Below are positions 7,581 to 16,281 of a stretch of DNA of 64,000 nt, one piece after another. Origin of the DNA: DASZIT01 sp963709665 (GTDB taxonomy: Bacteria > Actinomycetota > Acidimicrobiia > Acidimicrobiales > RAAP-2); contig CAVPWU010000002.1 in NCBI GenBank assembly GCA_963709665.1, positions 868,001 to 932,000 on the forward strand. The letters run 5' to 3'. Positions within the stretch are counted from its first letter, which is position 1. Each line of letters starts with the position of its first letter. The notes under the pieces were generated by a model that saw only the letters and a program-made list of their open reading frames with translations, had not been told where the DNA came from and did no database searches. The position numbers were made by a program, and so were the translations under genes.

Positions 7581-8771
7581 CTACGGCGTGGTCGCCGACC
7601 CCGCCCGGAGGGGGGTGGCGGAGCCGGTGGTCAGCGTGCCGTCGGCGTCATACCAACCGACGGTGCACTCGACGGTTCGACGACCGGCATTCCAACTCGC
7701 CGGGGCGAAGTCCAGGTACCCGGGCCTCACCCCGTCGGGAAGCGAACCTCCGGTGTACTGGGTGGCCAGCCGGGTACAGCCCGCCCCCACCGCCGCCCAC
7801 CACTGGTCGGTGGACGAGGGATACGACGTCACCCCGGTGATGGTCACGGTACCCACCAGCTCCGTCGAGTGGACGCTGGTGCAGGGCACCGGGTCGCCGA
7901 GCGTGCCCGACGACCCTAGCGACAGACACGTACCGGTGACGTAGACGGGTGTCTGGTCCTGGCCACGTACCCGGCCGGTGAACGGGATCAGGTCGTTCGA
8001 CGTCGGTGCCCCGAACGGCGTCGCCAGCTGGATACCGCACCAGAGGGTCCGATCGCCGTTGCCCCAACCCCGAGCCGTCGGCTCCAGGGCGGACGCCGCG
8101 AACCGACCGTAGGGGTCGAGCGGATAACCGAGATAGCGCTCCGCCGGTGGCCCGCACTCGGCGGTGTCGATCTGGCCCCACTGGGCGGGGCCGGGATACG
8201 GGGCGTCGGATCCGTACGACGTCAACACCTCCTTGTCCGTCATCTCCATGAGATGGGGTCGGGTGCAGGGCACGTCGGGGGTGGCCAGGTTCTGGCCCCC
8301 CTCGGACTGGTTCCAGGTGATGCACTCCCCGGCCCGGTAGGTGCGGTCGGCCAGATCGAGGTCGGTGGTGGAGGTGGAGGACGCCGGGGTGGAGGTGGGG
8401 GCGGACGGAGCGGTCGCGACGTGACGGGGCGCCAGGTGCAGGGCGTGGCGGAACCCCGACTCCGAGGCCAGCGGACCCACGCCATCGAAGGCGGCCACCA
8501 CCAACCCCACCACCACGATGGCCACGGCCACCAGGATGGGAACCAGATCTCGCCGCAGCCGCTGGAGGGACTTCGAGCCGCGACGGGACGGCTCCGGGGG
8601 GAGGACCGGTCGGGTGGGGGCCCGGTGGGCGGCCGGTGCCTCGGTACGGGTGGCGTCGGCTACGAAGGACTCGTCGAGGACCAGGGAGTCGAAAGGATCC
8701 TGTTCACCGGTGTCGCCGGCGTCGGTGTCGCCCTCGTCCTCCTGCCCGTGCACCGGGTCATCCTCGCGCAC
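7581..8771 (-). CDS. Membrane-anchored septum-formation-like protein
   Basis: A 396-residue protein with an acidic cytoplasmic N-terminus (about 1-65), one transmembrane helix (about 76-95, PILVAVAIVVVGLVVAAF), a Ser/Thr/Pro linker and a large extracytoplasmic part. The outer part looks like two related modules, each with a Cys-rich pattern such as GECITWNQ, VPCTRPHLMEM and VPCTSVHSTELVG. This repeats the C..H..E pattern seen in the actinobacterial septum formation domain (Septum_form). That family link is from memory and not certain. I placed the start at GTG 8771, 17 bases after the def stop; there is no in-frame ATG nearby. Co-transcription with def is likely. Confidence 0.6.
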   Translation of the reverse strand: MREDDPVHGQEDEGDTDAGDTGEQDPFDSLVLDESFVADATRTEAPAAHRAPTRPVLPPEPSRRGSKSLQRLRRDLVPILVAVAIVVVGLVVAAFDGVGPLASESGFRHALHLAPRHVATAPSAPTSTPASSTSTTDLDLADRTYRAGECITWNQSEGGQNLATPDVPCTRPHLMEMTDKEVLTSYGSDAPYPGPAQWGQIDTAECGPPAERYLGYPLDPYGRFAASALEPTARGWGNGDRTLWCGIQLATPFGAPTSNDLIPFTGRVRGQDQTPVYVTGTCLSLGSSGTLGDPVPCTSVHSTELVGTVTITGVTSYPSSTDQWWAAVGAGCTRLATQYTGGSLPDGVRPGYLDFAPASWNAGRRTVECTVGWYDADGTLTTGSATPLRAGSATTP

Positions 8772-8788
8772 CCGTCCGGGGCGGAGGG

Positions 8789-9340
8789 TCAGAGCTCCCG
8801 GCCGTCCTCCGGTACGGCGGCGACCAGCTTGGCCTCCATCTCCGTGGTGTCGAACCCGAGCGAGCGGTCGCGGAGGACCCGGAGGGCCTGCTTCCGCAGA
8901 TCGTCGTCGAGCCGCTCCACCATCAGCACGCCGTCGAGGTGGTCCACCTCGTGCTGGAACACCCGGCCCAGAAACTCGTCCGCCTCGATGGACAGCTCCT
9001 TGCCGTCGAGGTCGTATCCCTGGACGTGGACGGTCATCGGGTCGCACGATCCCCAGCCGGAGCTCGGGGATGGAGAGGCACCCCTCCTCGTAGTACCACT
9101 CGCCCGCCGTCTCCACGATGGTGGGATTGATCATCACCTCGGGGCCGTCGCCGACGTCGTAGACGAACAGGCGCTTCTGCACCCCGACCTGGGTGCGGCC
9201 AGGCCCGCCCCGACGGCGTCGTACATGGTGTCCACCATGTCGTCGACCAGCCGCACCAGGGCGCCGTCGACCTTGTCGACCTCCCGGGCGACCTGCTTCA
9301 GGACCGGGTCGCCGTAGGTGCGCACGGAGTACGAGGACAT
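8789..9340 (-). CDS. def: Peptide deformylase, reading frame broken by two compensating indels
   Basis: Removes the formyl group from nascent proteins, acting after Fmt. The reconstructed protein begins MSSYSVRTYGDPVLKQVARE, then GAGLAAP, continues in a second frame as VQKRLFVYDVG and EEGCLSIPE (metal Cys motif EGCLS), and returns to the original register in a third segment with the zinc-binding HEVDHLDG. The first break is at about 9190, where one C appears missing from a CCC run. The second is at about 9045, where one C appears extra. All catalytic motifs survive, which argues for sequencing error in an essential gene. Confidence 0.85.
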
Positions 9341-9384
9341 GGGCCCATTCTAGGTGGAGGTTCTGTCGGTTCCGGCCTCCGGCC

Positions 9385-11236
9385 TCAGACGTCGGTGGGA
9401 TCCACCTCCACCCGGAGTCGGCCGGCCGGGCGCTCCACCGCCGCCAGTGCGTCGCACAGCCCCCGATGATCGTCGGCCCGCACCAGCCACCGGTCGTCCG
9501 AGGGCGAGGACACCGAGACGCCCGCCAGCTGACGGAGGCCGTCGGCGTAGGTCCCGGCCCCGGCCCCCCGGAGGAGGGCCAGGGCTCCGAACGGTGGCAG
9601 GCCCAGCTCGAGGCGGAGCGTCCGTTCCGGGTCGGACACCAGTGCGGATCCCCTGGACCGTCGCCCGGAGCACCTCATGGTCGGGGATGCGGGTCTGGAC
9701 GAGCAGCCGGCCCCCGCCCTCCCGGCCCCCCACCAGGCGGGCGGCCCGGGCCAGAAGGGCCAGGGCCTCCTCGCCGGCCGCGAAGCGGGGGGCCAGCAGA
9801 TGCTGGTCGAAGTCGAGGAACGCCACGGCGTCGGCCCGGCCCACCCGGTGCAGCGCCGCCTCGGTACCCACCACCAGCCGCTCCCGGCCGGGGGCCGGCG
9901 CACCGACGGCCCCCGCCCCGGCGACAGCCGGTCCCGACACCTCGACCGCCTCCACCCCCACCAACGCCGCCAGCTCCTCGGTGGCCCGGGACACCCCCAT
10001 GCGGAGCAGCTTCAGCCGGCGGGAGTCACACTCGGCACAGACCGGTGGCCGGATCAGGTCGCACCGGCTGCACCGGAGATCGCCGCCGCTGACCGGCTGC
10101 ACCACCGATCCCCCACACCGGGTGCACCGGGCCAGGGCCCCGCAGTGGGCGCAGGCCAGCAGGCGCCCCCGGCCGGTCCGGTTGAGGATGCACACCACCC
10201 GGCCCTCCGGGCGGTCGAGCACCGAGTGGAGCAGCCGTACCAGGGGCTCGGAGAACAGCCCGGTCCGGGGGTCGTCGCCGGTCCGGTCCACCACCTCGGC
10301 GGCCGGCCAGCCGCGACGCTCCACGCTCCGCGGCGGGGTGACCAGGCGGGCCCCCTCCAGCAACGGGACCGTCGGGGTCGGGGTGACCAGCACCAGGGGC
10401 GCCCGGTCCCGGCGGGCCCGTTCCCCCACCACCTCCACCGCCGACCAGGTGGGGGCCCGCTCCTCCCGGTAGACCTCGTCGTGGGCGTCGAGGACCACGA
10501 CCGCCCGCACCCGGGCCAGCGGGGCCCAGGCGGCCGCCCGGGCTCCCACCACCGCCACGGTTCCGGTGGCCGCCGCCTCCCACCCGTCGGGCAGCAGGGC
10601 CACCGGGGCCCCGGCCCGGCGGAGGCGCTCGGCCAGCGCGCCGGCCCGGGCCAGGGAGGGGGCGAGGACCAGCACCCCCTCGGGTCCGAGCACGTGAAGG
10701 ACCTCCAGCACCACCCGGGTGGCGTCGAGGGTGGGGGCCAGGCGCACCACCGACGGGCGCGACGGATCGGCCAGGGCCTCGGCCACCAGCCCGACGGAGC
10801 CACCGCCCGGGGACTCGACCGACCGTCCGGCGGAGCGGTTCCCGTCGCCGTTCCTCCCCGGATCCACCGGCGACCCGACCCGGACCACCCGGAGCGGCGA
10901 GGCGGTCCCCAGGAACGACGACACCGGTCCCGCCCACCGCCAGGCCGCCCACTCGGCCAGGGCCACCACCGACGGCGGCGGACCGTCGCCACTCGAGACG
11001 GCGATCGCCCGGGGGGTCACCCCGTCGGGGGGCGTGACCCGGTCCTCCACCACCCACGCCGCCACCCGCCGGCCGTGGAGGTCGACCCGGACCCGGCTGC
11101 CCACCGAGATCCGCCCCTCCAGGGCGGCCGGGACCGTGTAGTCGAACCGGCGGTGGATGGCCGGGACGTCGGGCACCACCCGGACCACCCGGTCGGTCGG
11201 CTCCACCGGGCCCGGCGTCCCGTCGGCCACGCCCAC
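9385..11236 (-). CDS. priA: Primosomal protein N' (PriA-like), one frameshift
   Basis: PriA restarts stalled replication forks in most bacteria. Here the N-terminal DNA-binding part (FDYTVPAAL, GSRVRV) and the zinc-binding cysteines (CAHCGALARCTRCGG, then CSRCDL and CAEC) are clear. The ATP-binding P-loop is absent and the DEEH box reads LDAHDEVY, so helicase activity is doubtful, as known for other actinobacterial PriA proteins. Near 9650 the frame shifts at a GGGG run; the C-terminal 90 residues (ELGLPPFGALALL onward) lie in another frame and end at 9385. GTG 11236 is preceded by GGAGG five bases upstream and follows metK closely. Confidence 0.85.
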
Positions 11237-11271
11237 CGTGTCCTCCGGCGTGGCGCCGGGCGGATCGCCGG

Positions 11272-12468
11272 TCAGAGGCCGAGCGCCTGCTTGAGGTCGT
11301 CGACCCGGGAGGTCTCCTCCCACGTGAAGTCCTTCTCGTTGCGACCGAAGTGCCCGTAGGCGGCGGTCTTGCGGTAGATCGGCCGCTTGAGGTCGAGGTC
11401 GCGCACGATGGCGGCGGGACGGAGGTCGAAGATCCCGTCCACCGCCTCCACGATCCTGGCCGGGTCCACCGTCTCGGTGCCGAAGGTCTCCACCAGCAGG
11501 GAGACCGGGCGGGCCACCCCGATGGCGTAGGCCACCTGCACCTCGCACCGGCTGGCGGCACCGGAGGCCACCACGTGCTTGGCCACCCAGCGGGCGGCGT
11601 AGGCGGCGGACCGGTCCACCTTGGAGGGGTCCTTCCCGGAGAAGGCCCCGCCGCCGTGCCGGGCCATGCCGCCGTAGGTGTCGACGATGATCTTCCGGCC
11701 GGTGAGCCCGGTGTCGGCGTGGGGGCCGCCCAGCTCGAACACGCCGGTGGGGTTGGCCAGGATCCGCAGGTTGTCGGTGTCCAGGTCGGTGGGGAGCAGC
11801 GGGTGGATCACGTTGTCCCGGAGGTCGGGCAGGAGCAGGGTGTCGAGGTCGACGCCGGGGTCGTGCTGGGTGGAGATGAGGACGGTCTCGAGGGCCACCG
11901 GCCTGCCGTTGTCGTAGGTGACACTGACCTGGGTCTTGCCGTCGGGCCGGAGGTAGGGCAGGACCCCCACCCGTCGGACCTGGGAGAGCCGCTGGGCCAG
12001 GCGGTGGGCCAGCCAGATCGGCAGCGGCATCAGGTCCGGGGTCTCGTCGCAGGCGTAGCCGAACATCATCCCCTGGTCGCCGGCGCCCTGGGCGTTGAGC
12101 TGGTCCTCGCCGCCGGTGCCCGCCCGCACCTCGAAGGCGTTGTCCACGCCCTGGCCGATGTCGGGCGACTGCTCGTCGAGGGCCACCATGACGCCACAGG
12201 TCTTCCCGTTGATGCCGTAGGCGTCGTTGTCGTACCCGATGTCGAGCACCACCTGGCGGACCAGGGTCGGGATGTCGACGTAGGTCGAGGTGGTGATCTC
12301 GCCGGCCACCAGGACCAGGCCGGTGGTGAGCAGCGTCTCGCAGGCCACCCGGCTCTCGGGGTCATCGGCCAGGAGGGCGTCGAGGACGCTGTCGGAGATC
12401 TGGTCGGCCATCTTGTCCGGGTGGCCTTCGGTGACCGACTCGGAGGTGAAGGTGTATCGGGTGCTCAC
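11272..12468 (-). CDS. metK: S-adenosylmethionine synthetase
   Basis: Makes S-adenosylmethionine from methionine and ATP. The 398-residue protein has SVTEGHPDKMADQIS near the start, the DQGMMFGYACDET hexapeptide region, and GGGAFSGKDPSKVDRSAAY toward the end, all diagnostic. The start is a GTG at 12468, giving VSTRYTFTSES; the upstream Shine-Dalgarno is weak. A 17-bp triple tandem repeat lies just upstream. The gene sits between coaBC and priA, the usual order in this part of actinobacterial genomes. Confidence 0.96.
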   Translation of the reverse strand: MSTRYTFTSESVTEGHPDKMADQISDSVLDALLADDPESRVACETLLTTGLVLVAGEITTSTYVDIPTLVRQVVLDIGYDNDAYGINGKTCGVMVALDEQSPDIGQGVDNAFEVRAGTGGEDQLNAQGAGDQGMMFGYACDETPDLMPLPIWLAHRLAQRLSQVRRVGVLPYLRPDGKTQVSVTYDNGRPVALETVLISTQHDPGVDLDTLLLPDLRDNVIHPLLPTDLDTDNLRILANPTGVFELGGPHADTGLTGRKIIVDTYGGMARHGGGAFSGKDPSKVDRSAAYAARWVAKHVVASGAASRCEVQVAYAIGVARPVSLLVETFGTETVDPARIVEAVDGIFDLRPAAIVRDLDLKRPIYRKTAAYGHFGRNEKDFTWEETSRVDDLKQALGL

Positions 12469-12480
12469 GTGGATTCCGTT

Positions 12481-12531
12481 CTGCTCGGGGGTGGTCGCTG
12501 CTCGGGGGTGGTGGCTGCTCGGGGGTGGTCG
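12481..12531. repeat. Three tandem copies of a 17-bp unit in the metK leader
   Basis: CTGCTCGGGGGTGGTCG occurs at 12481-12497, again with one change at 12498-12514, and again at 12515-12531. The array lies 12-63 bases upstream of the metK start, within the probable 5' leader. A similar sequence (CTGCTCGGGGGTGG) occurs just upstream of the unknown gene starting at 34079. Function unknown. Confidence 0.85.
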
Positions 12532-12649
12532 TGTCGGTGCTGGTCGCGGCTCGGGTGGTCGAGGGTGGTCAGGGTGTAGCTGTCGGTGCGCTGCCGCCCG
12601 GTCAGGTGGCCGTCCGGTCGCCCGGCGGCGGCCCACGGTCCGGGCGGGG

Positions 12650-13920
12650 TCATCCGGGGGCGGGTGGTGCGTCCCCGGAGGACCGGTCCCGGACGGCGAG
12701 AAGCCCGACCACCCTATCCAACACGGCGTCGGCGACCGCATCTTTGCCGGTGAGGTCCACCTCGGTGGTGGTGCCGTCGGCGCCCAGCACGGTGACGGCG
12801 TTGGTGTCGTGGTCGAAGCCCACACCGGGGGCGGCGACGTCATTGGCCACCATCAGGTCCACGCCCTTGGCCACCAGCTTGGCCGCCGCCCGCTCGGCCA
12901 CCTGGTCGGTCTCGGCGGCGAACCCCACCAGAATCTGGCCCGTCCCGCCGGCGCCGTCCCAGCTCGGCGAGGATGTCGGGGGTGGGCTCCAGCAGCAGTT
13001 CGGGGACACCGTCCACCTTGTGGAGCTTGGCGTCCGCCACCTCCTTGGGCCGGAAGTCGGCCACCGCCGCCGCCATCACCACCACGTCGGAGCCGGCGGC
13101 GAGGGCGAGCATGGCCGCCTCCATCTCCGCGGCCGTCTCCACCGGATGGACGGTGACGCCGTCGGCGACCGCACGGCCGGCCGTGGTGACCAGGTCGACC
13201 ACCGCCCCGCGCCGCCGGGCCGCATCGGCCAGGGCGTGGCCCTGCTTGCCCGACGAACGGTTGGTCAGCACCCGCACCGGGTCGATGGGCTCGCGGGTCC
13301 CCCCCGCCGACACCACCACCCGCACCCCGTCGAGATCACCGGCGCCGAGGTCGGCCGGCGGCGGCACCGTCGGACGGTGTCCCCAGCAGGTCCAGCACGG
13401 TGGCGACGATCACCGCCGGATCGGCCAGGCGGCCGGAGCCGGAGTCGCCCCCGGCCAGACGTCCGTCCTCCGGCGGCACCACCACCACCCCCCGGGACCG
13501 CAGGGTCTCCAGGTTGGCCTGGACCGCCGGGTGCTCCCACATCTCCGTGTGCATGGCCGGGCAGAGCACCACGGTGGCGGCGGTGGCCACCAGTGTGGTG
13601 GTCAGCAGGTCGTCGGCCAGGCCGTGGGCGTAGCGGCCGATGAGGTCGACGGTGGCCGGGGCCACCACCACCAGATCGGCCCGCTGCCCCAGCCGGGTGT
13701 GCGGGATGGGGGACGCCTCGTCCCACAGGCTGGTCTGGGTCGGCTCGGAGCCGAGGGCGTCGAAGGTGGTCCGGCCCACGAAGTGGGTGGCCCGCTCGGT
13801 GAGCACCGGCGCCACGTGCACCCCGGCGTCGACCAGCCGGCGGCAGACCTCCACCGCCTTGTAGGCGGCGATCCCGGCGGACACCCCGAGGACGACGAAG
13901 GGTCGGGGGGCGTCCGTCAT
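12650..13920 (-). CDS. coaBC: Phosphopantothenoylcysteine decarboxylase / phosphopantothenate-cysteine ligase, two frameshifts
   Basis: Two consecutive steps of coenzyme A synthesis. The CoaC flavoprotein half (MTDAPRPFVVLGVSAGIAAYK, catalytic region VVLCPAMHTEMW) is intact to about 13380. The CoaB half then continues in another frame (GVRVVVSAGGTREPIDPVR, LTNRSSGKQG, MAAAVADFRP), and after a second shift near 12965 ends in a third frame with GQILVGFAAET and MVANDVAAP. Both shifts are single-base and all expected motifs remain in order, so one functional gene with read or assembly indels is the best explanation. It lies between rpoZ and metK. Confidence 0.88.
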
Positions 13921-13940
13921 GGTCGTGGGGACCGGGACGC

Positions 13941-14312
13941 CTACTCGGTCGGCTCGGTGAGGCCGGCCTCCGCGCCGCCCTCCAGTCCGACCAGCCCGGT
14001 GCCCTCGGCCAGGGCGGCCGCCTCGGCCAGCGCCGCCGCCTCGGCCAGGGCGGCCTCCTCGGCGGGATCAGGCCGGGTGTAGGTCGCCTTGCCGGCGGCC
14101 ACCTCCTCGAAGGCGATGGACAGCGGCTTGCCGGACACCGAGGCCACCTGCGGGGGGACCACCACGCCGATGCCCTCGCCCAGGCTGTTGTAGTAGCTGT
14201 TGACCTGGCGGGCCCGACGCGAGGCCAGCGCCACCAGTGTGAACTTGGAGTCCACCTTGTCGAGCAGGTTCTCGATCGGGGGGTCCATCAGGGTGGCGCG
14301 GGTCTCGGGCAT
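13941..14312 (-). CDS. rpoZ: RNA polymerase omega subunit
   Basis: Small assembly subunit of RNA polymerase. The core has MDPPIENLLDKVDSKFTLVALASRRARQ split around the conserved DSKF and ARQVNSYYN segments, and GKPLSIAFEEVAAGK. At 123 residues it carries a C-terminal tail of about 45 residues made of Ala/Glu/Leu repeats (ALAEAAALAEAAALAE) and a Gly/Glu end, which is longer than usual. It lies between gmk and coaBC, the common actinobacterial order. Confidence 0.92.
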   Translation of the reverse strand: MPETRATLMDPPIENLLDKVDSKFTLVALASRRARQVNSYYNSLGEGIGVVVPPQVASVSGKPLSIAFEEVAAGKATYTRPDPAEEAALAEAAALAEAAALAEGTGLVGLEGGAEAGLTEPTE

Positions 14313-14454
14313 CAGGATCCTTTGGGTGCGGAGTCGGGTGGCTCGGGCTGAATGGTGGGGTGCGCCGGCAACCGGGCCGGTGCCGTGCCGACCGGAGCCG
14401 GTGCCACCGGAGATTCCGGTGATCCCGTGGGCGCCGATCGCCCGACACGCCCGG

Positions 14455-15039
14455 TCAGGGGGCGGAGCGGTAACGTTCCACTATACCGGCCACATCGGCC
14501 GTGGCCTGACCAAGGTCGTCGTTGACCACCTCGGCGTCGGCGATGGCCCGCCCGGCCTGCACCTCGTCGGCCCCGGCCCGTAGCCGTTTGGCCACGTGGG
14601 CCTCGTCGTCGCCCCGGGCCCGCAGGCGTTCGGCCTGGACCTCGTCGGACGGTGGCACCAGCAGGATCAGCCGGGCGTCGGGCCGCAGCCGACGCACCTC
14701 CCGGGCACCCTGGAGGTCGATCTCGAGGAGCACGTCGGACCCCTCCGGGGGCTCCGGGAGGGGGGTGCCGTAGAGGTTGCCGAGGAACTCGGCCCACTCG
14801 AAGAACCCCTCCTCCGCCACCCGCTGCTCGAAGGTGGCCCGGTCGACGAAGGTGTAGGCGTCGTCGGCCTCCCCCGGCCGACGGCCACGGGTGGTCCACG
14901 ATCGGCTGAGCCAGAGGTCGGGGTCGGCCGCCACCAGTCGGGCGGCGATGGTCCCCTTCCCGGCGCCGCCGGGGCCGAACAGGACGAAGATGCGGGGCTC
15001 GGGCGGGTGGCCGCCGGGGCCCGGGTGCGACCCGCTCAG
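14455..15039 (-). CDS. gmk: Guanylate kinase, probable CTG start
   Basis: Phosphorylates GMP to GDP. The P-loop FGPGGAGKGT, the GMP-binding region SRSWTTRGRRPGE, and GTPLPEP and LLEIDLQGA are clear. No ATG, GTG or TTG occurs in any frame between the mihF stop and the P-loop, and the in-frame GTG at 14934 lies after the P-loop. The only start-like codon is the CTG at 15037-15039, which overlaps the mihF stop as CTGA and would add about 18 residues before the core. Coupling with mihF is therefore likely. The C-terminal half is conventional. Confidence 0.85.
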   Translation of the reverse strand: MSGSHPGPGGHPPEPRIFVLFGPGGAGKGTIAARLVAADPDLWLSRSWTTRGRRPGEADDAYTFVDRATFEQRVAEEGFFEWAEFLGNLYGTPLPEPPEGSDVLLEIDLQGAREVRRLRPDARLILLVPPSDEVQAERLRARGDDEAHVAKRLRAGADEVQAGRAIADAEVVNDDLGQATADVAGIVERYRSAP

Positions 15040-15353
15040 CGAGCGGTCTCGCGCAACAGCGACTCGCGCTGGTTGCTCCCCAGTCCCTGCAGGCGACGGC
15101 TCTCGCTGATCCCCACCGTCTCCATCATCCGCCGGGCCTTCACCTTGCCGAGGCCGGGCAGCGACTCGAGGACGGCGAGGACCTTCATCTTGCCGATCGT
15201 CTCGTTGGCGTCGGCCTGGGTCAGGAGCTCGGAGAGGCTGAGCGAGCCCAGCTTGAGTTTCTCCTTCACCTCAGCCCGCTCACGGCGGACCACGGCGGCC
15301 TTGGCCAGGGCGGCCTGGCGCTGTTCGGGTGTGAGTGCGGGCGGTTGCGGCAT
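15036..15353 (-). CDS. mihF: Actinobacterial integration host factor
   Basis: A 105-residue nucleoid-associated DNA-binding protein of the actinobacterial MihF/sIHF family, unrelated to HU. Seen here: PPALTPEQRQAALAKAA at the start, a basic ERAEVKEKLK helix, and the DNA-contacting helix-two-turn-helix region SLPGLGKVKARRMME followed by GISESRR. The family supports integrase-mediated recombination and chromosome compaction. ATG 15353 gives the usual length; longer upstream frames are not conserved-looking. It directly precedes gmk, the standard order, and its stop overlaps the probable CTG start of gmk. Confidence 0.92.
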   Translation of the reverse strand: MPQPPALTPEQRQAALAKAAVVRRERAEVKEKLKLGSLSLSELLTQADANETIGKMKVLAVLESLPGLGKVKARRMMETVGISESRRLQGLGSNQRESLLRETAR

Positions 15354-15414
15354 GCACGCGACGATAGCGCCTCCGCCGGCTGTCTTCATGCCCGATACTG
15401 GAGGGGTGCCGACG

Positions 15415-16209
15415 GTGGATCTCAACGCCGACCTGGGAGAAGCTGATTCGCTGCTGCCGTCGGACCTCGCCATCCTCGCCTCGGTGACCAGCGCGAACAT
15501 CGCCTGCGGGTTCCACGCCGGCTCCGCCGAGGTGATGCTGGCGACCTGCCGGGCCGCCGTCGAGCACGGCGTGGTGGTGGGTGCCCATGTCTCCTACCGC
15601 GACCGGGAGGGCTTCGGTCGGCGTCCACTCGACGTTCCGGCCGAACGGCTCCTGGCCGACCTGCTCGAGCAGCTCGACGCCCTCGCCGTCGAGGCGGGTC
15701 GGGCCGGCACGGCCGTCACCTATGTCAAGCCGCACGGCGCCCTCTACCACCGGATGGGATCGGACCCGGAGGTGGCGGGTGTGGTGGTGGCGTCGCTGGA
15801 GGCGGCGGGCGTGGGGGTCCTGCTCGCCGCGCCCGGGCCGGTGGTGGCGGACGCCGCCCGCTCCGCCCGGATCACCGTGGCCCTCGAGGCGTTCGCCGAC
15901 CGCGCCTACCGGATCGACGGCACCCTGCTCCCCCGCGACCGGAACGGCGCGGTGATCGACGACCCGTCGGAGGTGGCCCGGCGGGCGGTCTCCCTGGTGT
16001 GCCGCAACGGTGTCGAGGGCGCCGACGGCTCGTGGGTCGAGGTGACGTGCGACTCCCTGTGTCTCCACGGCGACACCCCGGGGGCGGACGCGGCGGCCGT
16101 GGCGGTGCGGGCGGCGCTCGAGTCGGCTGGCATCACCGTCGCCCCGTTCGCCAGCGTCCATCGCACCCTCCCGATGAGCACCGCACTCTCCCCGCGCACC
16201 TCCCGATGA
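15415..16209 (+). CDS. pxpA: 5-oxoprolinase subunit A (LamB/YcsF family)
   Basis: With PxpB and PxpC it hydrolyses 5-oxoproline (pyroglutamate) to glutamate with ATP. The 264-residue protein starts VDLNADLGEADS and has NIACGFHAGSAE, VGAHVSYRDREGFGRR, VKPHGALYH and CLHGDTPGA, all family signatures. I chose GTG 15415 because GGAGGGG lies about nine bases upstream; GTG 15406 and ATG 15388 are in-frame alternatives. It is divergent from mihF across a short intergenic gap. Its partner, a PxpB-PxpC fusion, follows 72 bases downstream, so the two should form one unit. Confidence 0.9.
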   Translation: MDLNADLGEADSLLPSDLAILASVTSANIACGFHAGSAEVMLATCRAAVEHGVVVGAHVSYRDREGFGRRPLDVPAERLLADLLEQLDALAVEAGRAGTAVTYVKPHGALYHRMGSDPEVAGVVVASLEAAGVGVLLAAPGPVVADAARSARITVALEAFADRAYRIDGTLLPRDRNGAVIDDPSEVARRAVSLVCRNGVEGADGSWVEVTCDSLCLHGDTPGADAAAVAVRAALESAGITVAPFASVHRTLPMSTALSPRTSR

Positions 16210-16237
16210 CCCACCCCGCACCTCCCGATGACCCACC
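16195..16237. repeat. 22-bp duplication across the pxpA stop codon
   Basis: CGCACCTCCCGATGACCCACC occurs at 16195-16215 and again at 16217-16237. The first copy contains the pxpA stop. Diverged CCCCGATGAT pieces continue toward the next gene. This looks like a recent local slippage duplication. Confidence 0.8.
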
Positions 16238-16281
16238 ATCGTCCCCGATGATCTCCATCGTCCCCGGGCCCGAGTGGTGAC

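Noticed and set aside
12469..12649. Possible SAM riboswitch upstream of metK
   Set aside because: Only tandem repeats were visible; I could not recognise the conserved pairing of any SAM riboswitch class.
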